DNA from: Propionibacterium sp. | GTDB lineage: Bacteria > Actinomycetota > Actinomycetes > Actinomycetales > Actinomycetaceae | DNA length: 7,232 nucleotides | Direction: 5' to 3' | Assembly: GCA_030460725.1 (NCBI GenBank) | Contig: JAKECL010000086.1 | Location: 1-7,232, forward strand | Part shown: in pieces, positions 4,839 through 7,232 of the stretch | Position numbering within the stretch: position 1 is the first letter of the stretch | Layout: each line of letters opens with the position of its first letter | Position numbers and translations under genes: made by a program | Notes under the pieces: generated by a model | The model's database searches: none | What the model saw: the letters and a program-made list of their open reading frames with translations, nothing else | What the model was told of the DNA's origin: nothing

Positions 4839-6521
4839 ATGAAGAGGCAGAGGATCGGCCGGGCCCTGGCGGGCCTGGACCAGTGGGACGACGAGCACCT
4901 GGTCGGACAACTGTTCAGCGTGGCCAGCGGAGGCCACGCCGCCAAGGACATCATGGGTTTCGGTGCCGTGGACCCGCAGAGGGCCCACGCGCTCCTGCTC
5001 GACGACATCCAGCACTACCATCTCGGTGGCATCGTCTACTTCCCGCCGGGCGGCACACACGAACCCGTCGCCGACATCCGCGCAACCGTGCTCGCGCTCC
5101 AGGCGGCTGCTGAGGTTCCACTCCTCGTCGCCACCGACCAGGAGAACGGGACCGTCGCGAGGGTCCGCAACGGCGCCACACACCTCCCGGGCGCCATGGC
5201 ACTGGGGGCGACGGCTGATCCCCAGCTCTGGTACGACACCACTGTTGCGAGCGCCGAGGAGCTGCGCGCAGTCGGCATCTTCCAGACCTATGCACCTGTG
5301 GCAGACCTGAACATCACCTCGGCGAACCCGAGCATCGGTGTGCGCTCGGCCGGTGCCGACACCGAGGCCGCCTGTCGACAGATCGACACCGTCGTGCGGG
5401 CATTGCGCGACCACGGTGTCGCGGCCACCCTCAAGCACTTCCCCGGCTACGGCACCGCAGCGGTCGACCCCCATCTGGGGCTGCCCTCGATCCCCCTGGG
5501 GCGCCAGGAGTGGGTGGAGAGTGAGCGTCGAGTGTTCGCGGCAGGCGTGCGTGCCGGCGCAGATGCCGTCATGATCGCCCACATCCTCTTCCCGGCGGTG
5601 GACCCCGACCTCCCGGCAACGTTCTCCCCGACGATCCTCAGGACCGAGCTGCGTGACAAGCTGGGATTCGAGGGGATCCTCGTGACCGACGCGATGGACA
5701 TGGGCGGTGCCGTCCACCCGGACGGACCGGCGCAGGCCTGCGTCGCGGCACTGGCTGCGGGAGCCGACCAGATCCTCATGCCCGGGAACCTTCCCGAGGC
5801 GTACGAAGCCGTCCTGACGGCCCTCCGGGAGGGGCGGCTCGACCGCGACGAGCTTCGGGCATCGGCGCGCCGCATCCTCCAGGTGAAGCTGCACCTCGGG
5901 CTGGATGAACCGGACATGCCCGACCTGTCGGTGTGTAACTCCGCGCCGCACCGCGACCTCGCCACCAGGGCGGCACGGGCTTCGATGGCCTGGAGGGACG
6001 CGGATCGGGCCCGCCCGTTCGACCCCGTCGGCGGGGACATCCTCCTGGTGGTCCCCGGACCTGACCCCGTGCGACGCGGAGCGGACCCGGCCACGGTGAT
6101 CGGCCCGGCCCTGGGCGGGACCGGACGCAGGGTCATCGTGGAGTCCTGGGAACAGGTCGCGGGGACGTCTCCCGAGGGCGACCCGCAGGGATGGGACATC
6201 CCTGCGGGAGTGCAGGACGCGCTCATCGTCCTGCGCGATGCCTGGAAGGAGGACCTGCCCGTGACCCGGTTCCTCCGGGCACTGGCCGAGCGTGGCGTCG
6301 GTGCCAGGGTGCTCATCACCCGTTCCCCCCATGACGCCACCCTCGTCCCGAGGGCCTGCCCCACGCTGCTGACCTACGGCGACAACGAGTTCGCACTCGA
6401 CGCGGCTGCCGATGTCCTCCTCGGTCGCTCGGGCGCAACCGCCGGCCTCCCGATGCCGGTCACCGACGCGGAATCGACAACCGACGCGGAGTCGACAACC
6501 GACGGGGGACGCCACCCATGA
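4839..6521 (+). CDS. nagZ: Glycoside hydrolase family 3 beta-N-acetylglucosaminidase (NagZ type)
   Basis: This enzyme is expected to release non-reducing-end GlcNAc from GlcNAc-MurNAc fragments. It has 560 residues, in two parts. The first is a GH3 barrel (about 15-355) with ATDQENG (98-104), LPGAMALG (116-123), KHFPGYGTAAVDPH (199-212) and the nucleophile Asp284 in VTDAMDMGG. The second is an alpha/beta domain (about 395-530), as in the two-domain enzymes of Gram-positive bacteria. Asp210 and His212 correspond to the Asp-His acid/base dyad peculiar to NagZ, which separates it from GH3 beta-glucosidases. The dyad reads D-P-H rather than the usual D-S/T-H, and Tyr203 replaces the common His. 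There is no signal peptide, unlike secreted B. subtilis NagZ, so it should act in the cytoplasm. ATG 4839 has GAGG 5 nt upstream. The C-terminus carries a short TDAEST repeat, and the stop overlaps the next start. Confidence 0.95.
   Translation: MKRQRIGRALAGLDQWDDEHLVGQLFSVASGGHAAKDIMGFGAVDPQRAHALLLDDIQHYHLGGIVYFPPGGTHEPVADIRATVLALQAAAEVPLLVATDQENGTVARVRNGATHLPGAMALGATADPQLWYDTTVASAEELRAVGIFQTYAPVADLNITSANPSIGVRSAGADTEAACRQIDTVVRALRDHGVAATLKHFPGYGTAAVDPHLGLPSIPLGRQEWVESERRVFAAGVRAGADAVMIAHILFPAVDPDLPATFSPTILRTELRDKLGFEGILVTDAMDMGGAVHPDGPAQACVAALAAGADQILMPGNLPEAYEAVLTALREGRLDRDELRASARRILQVKLHLGLDEPDMPDLSVCNSAPHRDLATRAARASMAWRDADRARPFDPVGGDILLVVPGPDPVRRGADPATVIGPALGGTGRRVIVESWEQVAGTSPEGDPQGWDIPAGVQDALIVLRDAWKEDLPVTRFLRALAERGVGARVLITRSPHDATLVPRACPTLLTYGDNEFALDAAADVLLGRSGATAGLPMPVTDAESTTDAESTTDGGRHP
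6462..6503 (+). repeat. 18-bp tandem repeat at the end of nagZ
   Basis: Two full 18-bp copies (6462-6479 and 6480-6497) differ only by a synonymous GAA/GAG change, and a 6-bp partial third copy follows. They encode TDAEST twice plus TD in the hydrophilic tail after the last domain. Because the unit is a multiple of three, copy-number changes would keep the frame. Confidence 0.85.
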
Positions 6522-7232
6522 CGACCACACTCGGCATCGACCGCCTTCTGGGCGACTTCGACATGGTTCCCGGCCAGAGGTGGGGGCTGATCACCAACTA
6601 CACGGGCGTCACCTCCACCCTCGAAGGCTCCGCCCGGGCCCTGTTGGGTGCAGGCGCCCCGCTGGTGGCGCTGCTCAGTCCGGAACACGGCCTGCGCGGC
6701 ACGGTCCAGGCGGGCCGCTCCGAGCCGGGACACACGGATCCGGCGACGGGGCTTCCCGTGCTGGACACCTATCTCCTGGAGGGCCCCGCCCTGGACCGTG
6801 CGGTGGAGGACCTCGGTGTGGACTCCCTCCTGTTCGACATCCAGGACGTCGGCGTCCGCTTCTACACCTATGTGTGGACGATGGTCGACTGCCTGCGCAG
6901 TGCCGGACGACTGGGGATCCCCTTCACCGTGCTCGACCGTCCCAACCCGCTCTCCGGCGCCGTCACGGAGGGGCCCGGGGTTCGCGAGGGGTTCGAGAGC
7001 TTCGTGGGGCGCTTCGACGTACCAATCCGCCACGGGTTGACCGCGGGAGAACTCGCACGCCTCGTCGCCGCGCAGGACCAGAGGGACGGACGCCCGACGC
7101 CCACCCCCGGGGTCGTGACCATGACCGGGTGGACACGGACCATGTACTGGGAGGACACGGGACTGCAGTGGGTGATGCCCTCCCCCAACCTCCCGACACC
7201 AACGGCCGCCCTGGACTACGCCGGCACCGGCC
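6518..7232 (+). CDS. namZ: Exo-beta-N-acetylmuramidase NamZ (GH171, DUF1343), partial
   Basis: The window ends inside this gene after 238 codons; family members are roughly 400 residues, so the C-terminal part is missing. NamZ removes non-reducing-end MurNAc from MurNAc-GlcNAc and longer cell-wall fragments, complementing NagZ. Family blocks are all visible: WGLITNYTGV (22-31), LLSPEHGLRG (52-61, including Glu56), DSLLFDIQDVGVRFYTY (102-118), VLDRPNPLSG (138-147), SFVGRFDVPIRHGLTAGELA (161-180) and WVMPSPNLPTP (218-228). The N-terminus goes straight into the fold with no signal peptide or lipobox, whereas B. subtilis NamZ is exported. ATG 6518 overlaps the nagZ stop as ATGA, with GGGGGA about 8 nt upstream, so translation is probably coupled to nagZ. 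The absence of a stop codon before 7232 is due to the window edge. Confidence 0.95.
   Translation, partial: MTTTLGIDRLLGDFDMVPGQRWGLITNYTGVTSTLEGSARALLGAGAPLVALLSPEHGLRGTVQAGRSEPGHTDPATGLPVLDTYLLEGPALDRAVEDLGVDSLLFDIQDVGVRFYTYVWTMVDCLRSAGRLGIPFTVLDRPNPLSGAVTEGPGVREGFESFVGRFDVPIRHGLTAGELARLVAAQDQRDGRPTPTPGVVTMTGWTRTMYWEDTGLQWVMPSPNLPTPTAALDYAGTG

Noticed and set aside
4755..6530. Minus-strand open frame of 591 codons antisense to nagZ
   Set aside because: It is slightly longer than nagZ but matches no family in composition, and it covers the regulatory palindrome. nagZ has full GH3 motifs and a coupled partner.

Overview
The window is high-GC DNA with dense coding, GTG as well as ATG starts and short intergenic gaps. 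This points to an actinobacterium (Actinomycetota). A Propionibacteriaceae- or Actinomycetaceae-like host would fit, but the family assignment is a guess. No RNA gene, insertion sequence, CRISPR array or phage gene was seen.

Left part (1-2620): a minus-strand aldo/keto reductase (76-1020) is divergent from a plus-strand EstA/FrmB-like alpha/beta-hydrolase esterase (1174-1929). After a 67-nt gap comes a plus-strand GNAT acetyltransferase (1997-2620). Its sequence closely resembles the acetyltransferase-like C-terminal domain of eukaryotic O-GlcNAcase. These look like stand-alone accessory genes. The acetyltransferase converges on the next block across a GC-rich hairpin.

Right part (2665-7232): a compact peptidoglycan amino-sugar salvage locus in two divergent operons. 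Leftward run murQ (MurNAc-6-phosphate etherase, 3702-4688) and an overlapping BadF/BcrAD-family sugar kinase of MurK/NagK type (2665-3714). Rightward run a GH3 NagZ-type beta-N-acetylglucosaminidase (4839-6521) and, overlapping by ATGA, a NamZ/GH171 (DUF1343) exo-beta-N-acetylmuramidase (6518-7232, cut by the window edge). The 150-nt gap between the operons is AT-rich relative to its surroundings. It holds a perfect 19-bp palindrome flanked by two oppositely oriented -10-like hexamers, plus two further dyads, so both arms are probably co-regulated from one operator region.

Together the four enzymes give a complete inferred route. NamZ and NagZ alternately remove MurNAc and GlcNAc from cell-wall fragments. 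The kinase phosphorylates the free sugars at O6. MurQ converts MurNAc-6P to GlcNAc-6P and D-lactate. Neither glycosidase shows a signal peptide, so digestion appears to be cytoplasmic after uptake. The transporter, regulator, amidase and nagA/nagB are not in the window and may lie beyond 7232 or elsewhere.
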